A stretch of 11,342 bases of DNA from Thermoplasmatales archaeon UBA582 (GTDB lineage: Archaea; Thermoplasmatota; Thermoplasmata; Thermoplasmatales; Thermoplasmataceae). Within the stretch, counting starts at the first letter, position 1; every line of letters starts with the position of its first letter. The position numbers were made by a program, and so were the translations under genes. The notes beneath the pieces are model-generated. The model did not search any database. It saw only the letters and a program-made list of their open reading frames with translations, and was not told the origin of the DNA. The DNA is taken from the NCBI GenBank assembly GCA_002502705.1, contig DAQB01000072.1, positions 35,295 to 46,636 of the forward strand. The letters are read 5' to 3'. Shown piece by piece: positions 1-6,389 of this stretch.

Positions 1-428
1 CCGCCGCCAATATCGAATGCAGCATTGTAGTACCCCATATACTGTCCCAGCTTTTCAGGGTTAGAATCATTCAGAACTGAAACAGCAGATGAAAAGAAGA
101 AAGCGGCTCCAAAACCACTGAGAAATCTCAGAAACAATAAAGCATCGAAATTACCTGCTATCACCTCAGCAAAGCCGGATGCCGACATAATCCCAAGCCC
201 GAGCACACAGTTGTTCCTGGATCCCCATTTTGCGGCAATCAGACCTGCCGGCACCTGGAAGAGACCAGCACCGAGGAGAAAAAATGCAAAAACAAGTCCC
301 GCCTTATCCACAGATACGTTGAATGCAGACGAAACCTGGTAAATGGCAGGGGCAAGGTTGTACCAGTTCATAGAATATACTAGCCTTGATGCCATCAATA
401 TGGGAATGGAGTGCCGTCGCACCATCAT
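1..428 (-). CDS. MFS transporter, N-terminal part (truncated by window edge)
   Basis: The first 142 residues of a polytopic membrane protein are visible; the rest lies beyond the left edge. The start is the first of two adjacent ATG codons, and an in-frame TAA sits three codons upstream, so it cannot extend further. The residues form hydrophobic segments at roughly 8-30, 43-66, 74-92, 96-119 and one starting near 130. The loop after the second segment carries the major facilitator superfamily motif A pattern (G62, K67, G69, R71), and the fourth segment has the common R101-x3-G105 arrangement. This supports a secondary transporter with the N-terminus in the cytoplasm. Substrate cannot be judged; sugars, organic acids or drugs are all possible. 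No Shine-Dalgarno site precedes the start. A TATA-like palindrome lies about 40 bases upstream. The gene is divergent from the RPA operon. Confidence 0.85.
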   Translation of the reverse strand, partial: MMVRRHSIPILMASRLVYSMNWYNLAPAIYQVSSAFNVSVDKAGLVFAFFLLGAGLFQVPAGLIAAKWGSRNNCVLGLGIMSASGFAEVIAGNFDALLFLRFLSGFGAAFFFSSAVSVLNDSNPEKLGQYMGYYNAAFDIGG

Positions 429-465
429 CTGATCTTAAGCGCGCATAAGTGAATAAGAATTTTGA

Positions 466-477
466 GTATTATAATAC
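466..477 (-). promoter_or_regulatory. TATA-like palindrome upstream of the MFS gene
   Basis: GTATTATAATAC is a perfect 12-base palindrome centred about 43 bases ahead of the MFS start codon. An archaeal start site about 25 bases downstream would give a leader of roughly 17 bases. Assigned by position and composition only. Confidence 0.4.
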
Positions 478-563
478 GAATAATCAATAGACCAGAAGGG
501 TCAAACTTCAAAACAAAATTGCATTAAAGTTTGTTTACAACACAAGGAAAAAATTAACCAAAC

Positions 564-571
564 TAATATAT
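564..571 (+). promoter_or_regulatory. TATA box of the RPA operon
   Basis: TAATATAT is centred about 29 bases ahead of the ATG at 597. An archaeal transcript would therefore start at or within a few bases of the start codon. No Shine-Dalgarno site precedes the ATG, which fits a leaderless mRNA. Confidence 0.55.
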
Positions 572-596
572 GGCTAAATGGAATTTAGCGGCTTGA

Positions 597-1205
597 ATGA
601 CTAAAGAGGAGCAGATCCTTGAATGGCTAGGAAACGGAAAGCCCACAGGGAGAAAGCTCATAGACCTTAAATGGAAAATTTCCAGAAAGGGTGATTTTTA
701 TACGCTTGAAAATGAGAAGGTACCGTTCACACTGTTTCTTTATTTCATTGAGAACAAGATAGTTCAGGTGAAGCTTGATGCTGGAATTGAAACTGCAACT
801 TCCCCAAGCAGAGAGCGTCTTGCCACATACAGAACTCTCCTTATAATGAATAGCCAGATCGCGCATGTTAAGTTCATGATCGAAGGAATAAACGAGAACG
901 TGGTAGCACGTGTTGACATGGACATGCAGACAATTACGAAGACAGAACTGGACGAGGCACTTAATGCACTTCTCTCTTCCCTTTACATGATGGTAAGGGC
1001 ACTCCATCTTGAAGAAGAATTCAACAAACAGATTGTTGACAGAATGCTGATGCTCGTGAGGGAAATGCAGGAAGAGGGGAAGTCGAAGATTGAAATAATT
1101 GACTTTTTAAAATCAAGGATGGGATTCAGAGAGGAAGACGCAAAGAGGATAGTTGAAGAATTCCTCTCAGAGGATCTGCGAGGCAATGAGAGATTATATG
1201 GTTAG
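597..1205 (+). CDS. YbjN/CesT-like small protein, first gene of RPA operon
   Basis: A 202-residue soluble protein with no signal peptide or membrane segment. Residues about 22-65 alternate like beta strands. Residues 75-130 read as helix (YRTLLIMN, 78-85), strand (HVKFMIEG, 90-97), strand (VVARVDMDM, 102-110), then a long helix. That order, with the conserved-looking LL-x-x-N turn, resembles the YbjN / type III secretion chaperone-like (CesT) fold. Residues 137-195 are a charged all-helical tail, including a compact helical pair at about 162-193. Neither half has recognisable catalytic residues. The stop is 5 bases ahead of the RPA start, so the two are co-transcribed and probably coupled. 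An adaptor or chaperone role for RPA is an inference from position. The family call comes from reading the pattern, not from a profile search. Confidence 0.7.
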   Translation: MTKEEQILEWLGNGKPTGRKLIDLKWKISRKGDFYTLENEKVPFTLFLYFIENKIVQVKLDAGIETATSPSRERLATYRTLLIMNSQIAHVKFMIEGINENVVARVDMDMQTITKTELDEALNALLSSLYMMVRALHLEEEFNKQIVDRMLMLVREMQEEGKSKIEIIDFLKSRMGFREEDAKRIVEEFLSEDLRGNERLYG

Positions 1206-1208
1206 GTG
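1204..1208 (+). promoter_or_regulatory. Ribosome binding site of RPA (decides start)
   Basis: AGGTG overlaps the stop codon of the upstream gene. It stands 2 bases from the ATG at 1211 and 5 bases from the ATG at 1214. The second spacing is more typical, so the RPA protein may begin at 1214. Confidence 0.5.
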
Positions 1209-1210
1209 CA

Positions 1211-2299
1211 ATGATGGTAGTTAAGATAGATAAGCTGGATGAAAACACCAAAAATGAGACGATTGTTGTTAAAATATTATCTCTCACTGAGAAGGAAACG
1301 AAGAGTGAGAAGGGAGAGGGCGTCTATCACTATGGCCTCATAGGTGACGAGACTGGAACAATGCCCTACACAGCATGGGCACTTCCGGCAACAATCAGGC
1401 AGGGCGATGTGGTAGAATTAAGGAATTTCTCTGTCAAGAAATACAACGATTCTCTCAGATTATACCTTGACACAAGAACTGATGTAATATTGAGGCCTGA
1501 AGACAAGATGGACGTAAAGAGGGTGTACAAAGAATACAAGATCAAGAACCTCACTCTTAAAGACCAGTATGTTACTGTATCAGGAAAGATAACGGACGTA
1601 ATCGAGAAAAAATACGAAAAGGATGGCCAGCAGAAGGATGTTTCGTACTGCTCACTGGAGGATGACACCGGTTCGATCCGGCTTTCACTGTTCGAGGTTA
1701 AGATCAAACCGGATAAATTCTATAAACTGGAGGGGTTGAGGGTATCGGAATTCAAGGGCAGGCTAAGGCTTTCCGGCGGGGACAGGACAAAGATACTTGA
1801 AATAAAGGCATTTGAGATACCTGAAAGGAAAATCTTCAGTATCTTTGAAGTCACGGGGCCTGTGGATTCCATAACGCTGACAGGGTTTGTTGTTTACCTT
1901 GGCGAGAAGGGAGGTCTTGTGAGAAGATGTTCAGAGTGCAGGAAAAGCACCGACGACATAAAGTGTCCTGATCATCCAGATGCCGAGATGTTTCTTGATC
2001 TTTATGCCTATTTTACACTTGAGGATGGTACAGGGGATATCCCATGTACCGCAGGCCGAACCCCGCTTATGGATATTTTAAATATAAAGGATGAGGACCT
2101 GAACCTAACAAAACCAAAATACAGCAAGAATGACATAATAACCAAGATTGAGGAGGCATTAATGCCCGGCCCCCTCGTCTTTACAGGTGATGCATCTTCC
2201 GGATCAAATGGCATCTCATTCAGGGTCAGGAAGATACAGAAAATCAGTGAACCAGAATTGAGGCTTTACTCTCAGTTACCGGGGGACGAGATATTATGA
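1211..2299 (+). CDS. rpa: Replication protein A (ssDNA-binding, three OB folds plus zinc finger)
   Basis: A single-stranded DNA-binding protein for replication, repair and recombination. Its 362 residues contain three OB-fold units at about 14-95, 117-202 and 214-345. The first two show the RPA pattern of an acidic turn followed by D-x-T-G (GDETGTM near 45, EDDTGSI near 150); the third repeats it at about 272 (LEDGTGDI). Inside the third OB fold lies a zinc-binding motif C240-x2-C243-x8-C252-x2-H255, as in the RPA70-type DNA-binding domain C and other euryarchaeal RPAs. Arrangement and length match euryarchaeal multi-OB RPA rather than the single-OB crenarchaeal SSB. The ATG at 1211 or 1214 may be used. 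The last codons overlap the start of the next gene by 4 bases, indicating translational coupling to its RPAP partner. Confidence 0.9.
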   Translation: MMVVKIDKLDENTKNETIVVKILSLTEKETKSEKGEGVYHYGLIGDETGTMPYTAWALPATIRQGDVVELRNFSVKKYNDSLRLYLDTRTDVILRPEDKMDVKRVYKEYKIKNLTLKDQYVTVSGKITDVIEKKYEKDGQQKDVSYCSLEDDTGSIRLSLFEVKIKPDKFYKLEGLRVSEFKGRLRLSGGDRTKILEIKAFEIPERKIFSIFEVTGPVDSITLTGFVVYLGEKGGLVRRCSECRKSTDDIKCPDHPDAEMFLDLYAYFTLEDGTGDIPCTAGRTPLMDILNIKDEDLNLTKPKYSKNDIITKIEEALMPGPLVFTGDASSGSNGISFRVRKIQKISEPELRLYSQLPGDEIL

Positions 2300-3120
2300 T
2301 GGCACGGAAACGCGAGAGCTCAAAATGGGTCTTCTCAAAGGAGCTTAAGGATACAACGTTTGTTGAGGAAATGCCTGAAAATGAAAGGGGAAAACCTTTT
2401 GTGGTAACGCCACTTGGAACCAGGATAAAGAGGATTCTCATTGCAGGGATAGTAACAGCGAAGAACAGCGAGGAAAATCTAACCAAGTTGACAGTAGCTG
2501 ACAACCTTGGATCCTTTTATGTATCAGTTTTCAAGAATGAATACCAGCCAGGCCTGAAGGAAGAGGCAGATTCCCTTGAAATAAATGCAAAGGTAGTGAT
2601 AATGGGGAGGGTCAACTCATTCAAGACAGAGGAGGGTGTGCTTTACCTAAACATAAACCCCGAGAAGATAATGCATGGCGATTCGTTGTCATTGGCATAC
2701 TGGGCGGCAAGGGCAACATTTGTCGTCAGAAGAAAGATACTCGCTATTCAGGAAATGAAGAAGCTTGAATCTCCGGATAAACAGAAGATTACTGCCATGG
2801 GATATTCAGTGGAGGAAGCTGAATGTGCGCTAAGACACATAGATCATTACAAAACATACAATGTGACTGAAATGCTTGCAGCTGTGATGAGTTCGTCTAA
2901 AATGCCCTCTGATTCCCAGGAAGAATCAGGCAACAAAGAAAAGGTTATGATTTTCATAAAGACCCATTCAGATCCACAGAAGGGCTGCAGGTACGAGGAC
3001 ATAATAGCATACATGAAGGACAATGGCATGGAACAGGCAGATACAGATGAATTGCTTAATCAGCTGGGTGCGGATGGCGACATCTATGAGGTCTCCCTTA
3101 AGCGATATAAGGCTGTTTGA
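2296..3120 (+). CDS. RPA-associated protein (RPAP, OB fold plus winged helix)
   Basis: This is the partner typically encoded beside euryarchaeal RPA (COG3390-type). The 274 residues begin with a basic segment; an OB fold follows at about 37-125, with the usual V-x-D-x-x-G turn (VADNLGS near 67-73). A helical linker spans about 130-200. A polar, disordered stretch (200-213) then leads to a C-terminal winged helix (214-274). Its ending, with GDIYEV and YKAV, resembles the winged helix of RPA32, which in eukaryotes recruits repair proteins. The ATG at 2296 overlaps the RPA stop in an ATGA junction; a second ATG lies at 2299. It is convergent with the hemerythrin gene, with only 12 bases between the stops. 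A role as the RPA32-like subunit is inferred from domain order and operon position. Confidence 0.85.
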   Translation: MMARKRESSKWVFSKELKDTTFVEEMPENERGKPFVVTPLGTRIKRILIAGIVTAKNSEENLTKLTVADNLGSFYVSVFKNEYQPGLKEEADSLEINAKVVIMGRVNSFKTEEGVLYLNINPEKIMHGDSLSLAYWAARATFVVRRKILAIQEMKKLESPDKQKITAMGYSVEEAECALRHIDHYKTYNVTEMLAAVMSSSKMPSDSQEESGNKEKVMIFIKTHSDPQKGCRYEDIIAYMKDNGMEQADTDELLNQLGADGDIYEVSLKRYKAV

Positions 3121-3132
3121 TCCCCTGAAGCA

Positions 3133-3648
3133 TTAGATTAAATCACGAAACAAATATCTGAATGCAGCCTCACTTAGAGATATCCTTTTAAGGTAATCGC
3201 CCTCACCGTATGTTTCTATTATATTCATGCATTCCTTTGCGAGTTTTCCACTTTCATCAAATTTATTCAAGTCCTTCCACCTTGGAAAGACCTCCCTTTC
3301 CTCCAGTGTGTTGTGATCAACAAGCAATCTGAAATAAAGTGGAATTCTGTCGTTATATGTCTTGATATTTCCTTCATCATACCACTTCTTTAGATTTGTA
3401 GCCAGGGTGTTTATCAATTTGTGGTCAGCTTTTATCTTCTCGATCTTTTCCGCATATTGTTTATGATCCTCCCATTGTGGTTCTATCAATTCTGGAAAGA
3501 CTATTTTCTCCTCAACCTCGACATGAACATTCATTAAAAAACCATGAAACGAAGAGAATTCTTCATTTGATATCCCTGTAACCTGCTTCTCTTTCATACG
3601 CTTCATAGCAAGATGTTCAATCATAAGTATTTCAACAATGTCAGCCAC
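3133..3648 (-). CDS. Hemerythrin-like HHE domain protein
   Basis: A 171-residue four-helix-bundle protein expected to hold a non-haem diiron centre in the cytoplasm. The ligand set is complete and correctly spaced: H12, H42-x3-E46, H76 and H112-x3-E116, with the typical acidic-plus-FP motifs after each pair (IVFPEL near 49-54, EVFPRW near 119-124). Family members bind oxygen or nitric oxide, sense iron or oxygen, or help repair iron-sulfur centres; the sequence does not choose between these. The C-terminal 40 residues are an extra tail beyond the bundle, and no partner domain is fused. The start is a GTG; an in-frame ATG at 3624 (M9) would keep all ligands but shorten the first helix. The control region contains two inverted repeats around the TATA box. 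Confidence 0.85.
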   Translation of the reverse strand: MADIVEILMIEHLAMKRMKEKQVTGISNEEFSSFHGFLMNVHVEVEEKIVFPELIEPQWEDHKQYAEKIEKIKADHKLINTLATNLKKWYDEGNIKTYNDRIPLYFRLLVDHNTLEEREVFPRWKDLNKFDESGKLAKECMNIIETYGEGDYLKRISLSEAAFRYLFRDLI

Positions 3649-3671
3649 ATTAGTGAAGAGATTTAATGTGG
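3645..3671. repeat. Inverted repeat spanning the hemerythrin start codon
   Basis: Perfect 8-base arms CCACATTA (3645-3652) and TAATGTGG (3664-3671) are separated by 11 bases. The left arm contains the complement of the GTG start codon. In DNA it could be an operator over the transcription start; in a longer mRNA it would form a hairpin hiding the start codon. Confidence 0.55.
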
Positions 3672-3684
3672 ATAACCTTTAGCA

Positions 3685-3692
3685 AATATAAA
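3685..3692 (-). promoter_or_regulatory. Proximal TATA box of the hemerythrin gene
   Basis: On the minus strand TTTATATT lies about 40 bases upstream of the GTG start. It predicts a transcript start near 3662, inside the downstream inverted repeat, and a leader of about 14 bases. Confidence 0.45.
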
Positions 3693-3713
3693 GAGGTTTT
3701 ATGAAAATCTCTT
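3691..3713. repeat. Inverted repeat next to the hemerythrin TATA box
   Basis: The arms AAGAGGTTTT (3691-3700) and AAAATCTCTT (3704-3713) are complementary except for one position, which would be a G-U pair in RNA. The spacer is 3 bases. The repeat abuts the upstream edge of the proximal TATA box, where the B recognition element should be. A third copy of the half-site (AAGAGATTT) occurs at 3656-3664. Confidence 0.5.
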
Positions 3714-3756
3714 CCGTGAATCAGTGAGTAGTGCCACGATGATTCGACTAATGTTG

Positions 3757-3768
3757 CTATATAAATAG
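3757..3768 (-). promoter_or_regulatory. Strong TATA-like element, possible distal hemerythrin promoter
   Basis: CTATATAAATAG is the best TATA match between 3649 and 3920. Read on the minus strand it predicts a start near 3736 and an 88-base hemerythrin leader that would include both inverted repeats. Read on the plus strand it leads to no gene. The remainder of this gap (3769-3920) is AT-rich with no ORF of note. Confidence 0.35.
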
Positions 3769-3863
3769 TATCATTCTGATTATAACCAGTTATGCCCTAA
3801 TATATTGTTTGTCGTATGAATTTAATGCTTTTGAAATAGAAGGAATGGTAAAAACAGTGAACT

Positions 3864-3877
3864 AGAAAAATAGAAAG
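3864..3877 (-). terminator. Possible T-rich terminator after the exported-protein gene
   Basis: On the minus strand CTTTCTATTTTTCT lies about 45 bases past the stop at 3921. Archaeal termination often needs only oligo-T. There is no convincing hairpin. Confidence 0.3.
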
Positions 3878-3920
3878 ACGATAACGATTAAAGCCCTTTT
3901 GTTCCTTATGCCCTTGGATA

Positions 3921-4658
3921 TCATAGAACCACATCCTTTATGGCAAATTCATCCTCTGAAACAACCGGTTTCGTTAGCCCTGTTATCTCAACGGCTATGT
4001 TGGTGTAAAAAGTGAAATTGGAGTTTGGGAAATTAAACCATCCACAAATGAACATGCAACGGACAGAAAAGTTGTAAAGTGCATGGCTGCTACTTGAACT
4101 TTCATTTTTAAATTGCAAAGTACACTTATATGAACCGTTTTTTGATAAGCTTGGTGTGTATGGATCTGGGTATACCGGGCTACGGGATAGGGAGAGGTTG
4201 GATAGTTTACCTGTTTGGGAGAAGATAAAAAAGCCGTCAGTTACCTGAGTCCAGCAATTTAACCCTGGAGCGCTTAGATTCTGGGATATGACTAAACTCT
4301 TCGGATGCAGATTGGACGGAAGTGACCCTGAGACATTTAAAATTAAACCGAACCACGGGCGCTGCCCTTCGGTTGACTGGTAACACTCATATCCATGTAT
4401 GGAAATAAGCAGGGTTGTATTCTGATATCCAGTCTCGTTTATTACAGCAGATGCGTTAACATACTGTGAAAAGAGTGGGCAGGTTTCATTGGCATGATTG
4501 TAAAAGTTCGCGTCCCATTGATAGTGTGTATAATCGTTGACAACAGATATTGTCGGTTCAGGTTGGGATGATAATTCGTAAAATGATACAGGAACCGCAA
4601 CTATGATCACCGCAATGACCGCGAAAACAATCATCAGTTTGCTCTTCTTCTGGATCAC
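3921..4658 (-). CDS. Exported, sequon-rich protein of unknown function
   Basis: I do not recognise a family. The 245 residues start with a short basic segment (K4, K5, K7) and a hydrophobic stretch at about 8-28: a signal peptide or N-terminal membrane anchor with the rest outside the cell. The outer domain carries six cysteines (60, 92, 135, 179, 201, 205), all in the exported part, so disulfides are likely. It also has eleven N-x-S/T sequons (N57, 68, 74, 80, 108, 127, 154, 174, 185, 196, 214). The body is rich in aromatic, Ser, Thr and Asn residues and poor in charge, as expected of a beta-rich surface protein in acid. The start is GTG; an ATG eight codons in (M9) would delete the basic segment, so GTG is preferred. 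It has its own promoter and no operon partner. Confidence 0.75.
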   Translation of the reverse strand: MIQKKSKLMIVFAVIAVIIVAVPVSFYELSSQPEPTISVVNDYTHYQWDANFYNHANETCPLFSQYVNASAVINETGYQNTTLLISIHGYECYQSTEGQRPWFGLILNVSGSLPSNLHPKSLVISQNLSAPGLNCWTQVTDGFFIFSQTGKLSNLSLSRSPVYPDPYTPSLSKNGSYKCTLQFKNESSSSSHALYNFSVRCMFICGWFNFPNSNFTFYTNIAVEITGLTKPVVSEDEFAIKDVVL

Positions 4659-4678
4659 TCAGTAATTATTTCACTATT

Positions 4679-4690
4679 GTATATAAAATG
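4679..4690 (-). promoter_or_regulatory. TATA box of the exported-protein gene (leaderless GTG)
   Basis: TATATA on the minus strand is centred about 25 bases upstream of the GTG at 4658. Transcription should begin at or next to that codon, giving a leaderless mRNA that starts with GTG. This supports the GTG over the internal ATG. Confidence 0.55.
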
Positions 4691-4967
4691 TATCAGGTTT
4701 TCATTTTATTCTCAAGAATGAAATACTTGGCCTATTCAAGAAGGCTCGCAAAACGATGGATGGGCATTCAAATCTATAAAAAAATACAATCTTTTTAGTT
4801 ATCCCTGGAAATGCAAATAGATCACAATGACTAAATCTTTCTGGAAACACTCAACTTCATTGTATTTTATTCATGGGAAAATCCGTTTGTGCAGTATAAT
4901 AATACTATTTTCCTCTATTTTTGCCACAATTCATTATGCGGAATTGGATAATCCTTCTCTATTCAGA
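4691..4967. other. Intergenic region between gcvPB and the exported-protein gene
   Basis: This is an AT-rich gap with no supported gene. The near-palindrome ATTCTCAAGAAT lies at 4708-4719 and a related TATTCAAGAAG at 4733-4743, upstream of the exported-protein promoter. They could be weak operator sites, but chance is likely at this base composition. The 3' flank of gcvPB has a TTTTT tract on the minus strand near 4919 but no hairpin that I can see. Confidence 0.4.
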
Positions 4968-6389
4968 CTACTTCAGGATCAATTCTCTTGCAGCTTTAAC
5001 GTCATCGAGCCTTCCAGATGCGGTGTTGATTGGCCTCTTTGAAATTGTTTCATGATCCTCTTTAAGGGACCTCTCAATTATATCTACAAATGCATCCAGG
5101 TCTCTCTTGGTAACTGTTTCTGTAGGTTCAATCATGAGAGCTTCCTTTACGATCAGCGGGAAATAGACAGTAGGTGCATGCATTCCAGAGTCAATTATGT
5201 ATTTGGCTATATCCAGAGCTCTTACTCCTGTTTGCTCTGAAGAAAAGACCACCTCATGTTTCTTGAGACCATCGTGTGAGATTTTGAGCGATTTGGAAAG
5301 TTTCTTGGCGAGATAATTTGCATTTAACACTGCCCTGCTTGAATTCAACTTCAATCCATCTGCCCCATTTCTCTTTATGTATGACCATGCTCGAAGCAAA
5401 ACTCCAAAGGAACCGTAGAAAGAAGCGATGTTCCCAAGTTTGCTATTTGAATAATCCATGTAATATCCTGCATTATTTTTCCTGACAATCGGAGGCGGAA
5501 GTAAATCTGCGAGATGTTTTTTCACAGCGACTGGCGCAGCACCGGGACCACCTCCACCATGAGGGGTGGCAAATGTCTTGTGAAGATTAAAATGAACTAT
5601 GTCAAAACCCATAATTCCGGGCGATGTTATCCCGAGAATTGCATTCAGGTTTGCGCCATCATAATAAAGGAGAGCCCCCTTAGAGTGAACTATTTCAGCA
5701 ATTTCCAGAATATCAGGATCGAATATGCCAAGTGTGTTAGGATTTGTGATCATGAAACCTGCAGTCTTTTCGGTTACGGCATATTTCAATGCATCTATGT
5801 CAACAGTTCCGTTTTTGTTTGAAGGTATTTCCACAACGTCAAAACCTCCCATTGCAGCAGACGCCGGGTTTGTTCCATGGGCGGAATCCGGGATCACAAT
5901 CTCTCTTCTTGTGTCAAGTTCACCTTTAAGCTCGAAATACTTCCGTATTATCAGAACCCCCGTGAGCTCCCCCTGTGCTCCAGCTAGTGGCTGCAGAGAG
6001 ACCTCATCCATATCAGATATTTCTTTAAGGTATTCCTGCAATTCATACATAACTGCAAGAGATCCCTGGACCGACCATTCCGGTCTGAGCGGATGAGTTT
6101 CAGAGAAAAGATGCATAGCAGCTATCTTATCAGCATATTTTGGGTTGAATTTCATGGTACACGATCCAAGTGGATAAAACCCAGTATCAACTGAATAATT
6201 CATCTCTGAAAGCCTGGTGTAATGTCTTACAACATCGTATTCCGGTATCATGGGAACAGATGGCTGGTCAATCCGCATGCTTTGTGGAATGATGGAATTG
6301 CTAAATTCTCCTGTGATTGTCTCAAACGTAGTTCGGCTCTGCATAGATTTGATATGCGGTTCATCATAAGTGGCCTGTTTGAAGCTCAT
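4968..6389 (-). CDS. gcvPB: Glycine dehydrogenase (decarboxylating) subunit 2
   Basis: This is the PLP-carrying subunit of the P-protein of the glycine cleavage system. It decarboxylates glycine and passes the aminomethyl group to the lipoyl arm of GcvH. The 473 residues match the usual full length. Landmarks are the N-terminal YPLGSCTMK-type motif (72-80), HGTNPASAAM at 171-180, DGAN at 244-247, and the PLP lysine K271 in NLHKTFATPHGGGGPG. The C-terminus ends in the usual P-x-NT-x-x-GRLDD region. The ATG overlaps the gcvPA stop by 4 bases (ATGA) and is preceded by a strong SD formed by the last gcvPA codons, so the two subunits are made in equal amounts. gcvT, gcvH and a lipoylation gene are not in the window. 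Confidence 0.96.
   Translation of the reverse strand: MSFKQATYDEPHIKSMQSRTTFETITGEFSNSIIPQSMRIDQPSVPMIPEYDVVRHYTRLSEMNYSVDTGFYPLGSCTMKFNPKYADKIAAMHLFSETHPLRPEWSVQGSLAVMYELQEYLKEISDMDEVSLQPLAGAQGELTGVLIIRKYFELKGELDTRREIVIPDSAHGTNPASAAMGGFDVVEIPSNKNGTVDIDALKYAVTEKTAGFMITNPNTLGIFDPDILEIAEIVHSKGALLYYDGANLNAILGITSPGIMGFDIVHFNLHKTFATPHGGGGPGAAPVAVKKHLADLLPPPIVRKNNAGYYMDYSNSKLGNIASFYGSFGVLLRAWSYIKRNGADGLKLNSSRAVLNANYLAKKLSKSLKISHDGLKKHEVVFSSEQTGVRALDIAKYIIDSGMHAPTVYFPLIVKEALMIEPTETVTKRDLDAFVDIIERSLKEDHETISKRPINTASGRLDDVKAARELILK

Noticed and set aside
444..446. Minus-strand ATG at the predicted MFS transcript start (ATG CGC GCT TAA)
   Set aside because: A three-residue frame is too short to interpret, and the transcript start is only approximate.
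502..533. Inverted repeat CAAACTT...AAGTTTG upstream of the RPA operon
   Set aside because: Seven-base arms with an 18-base spacer in A/T-rich sequence, with an overlapping alternative pairing (AAACAAA/TTTGTTT); likely chance.
4827..5042. 71-codon plus-strand ORF with a TATA-like box near 4777
   Set aside because: Its last 75 bases are antisense to gcvPB, it has no SD, and its composition looks like translated AT-rich intergenic DNA.
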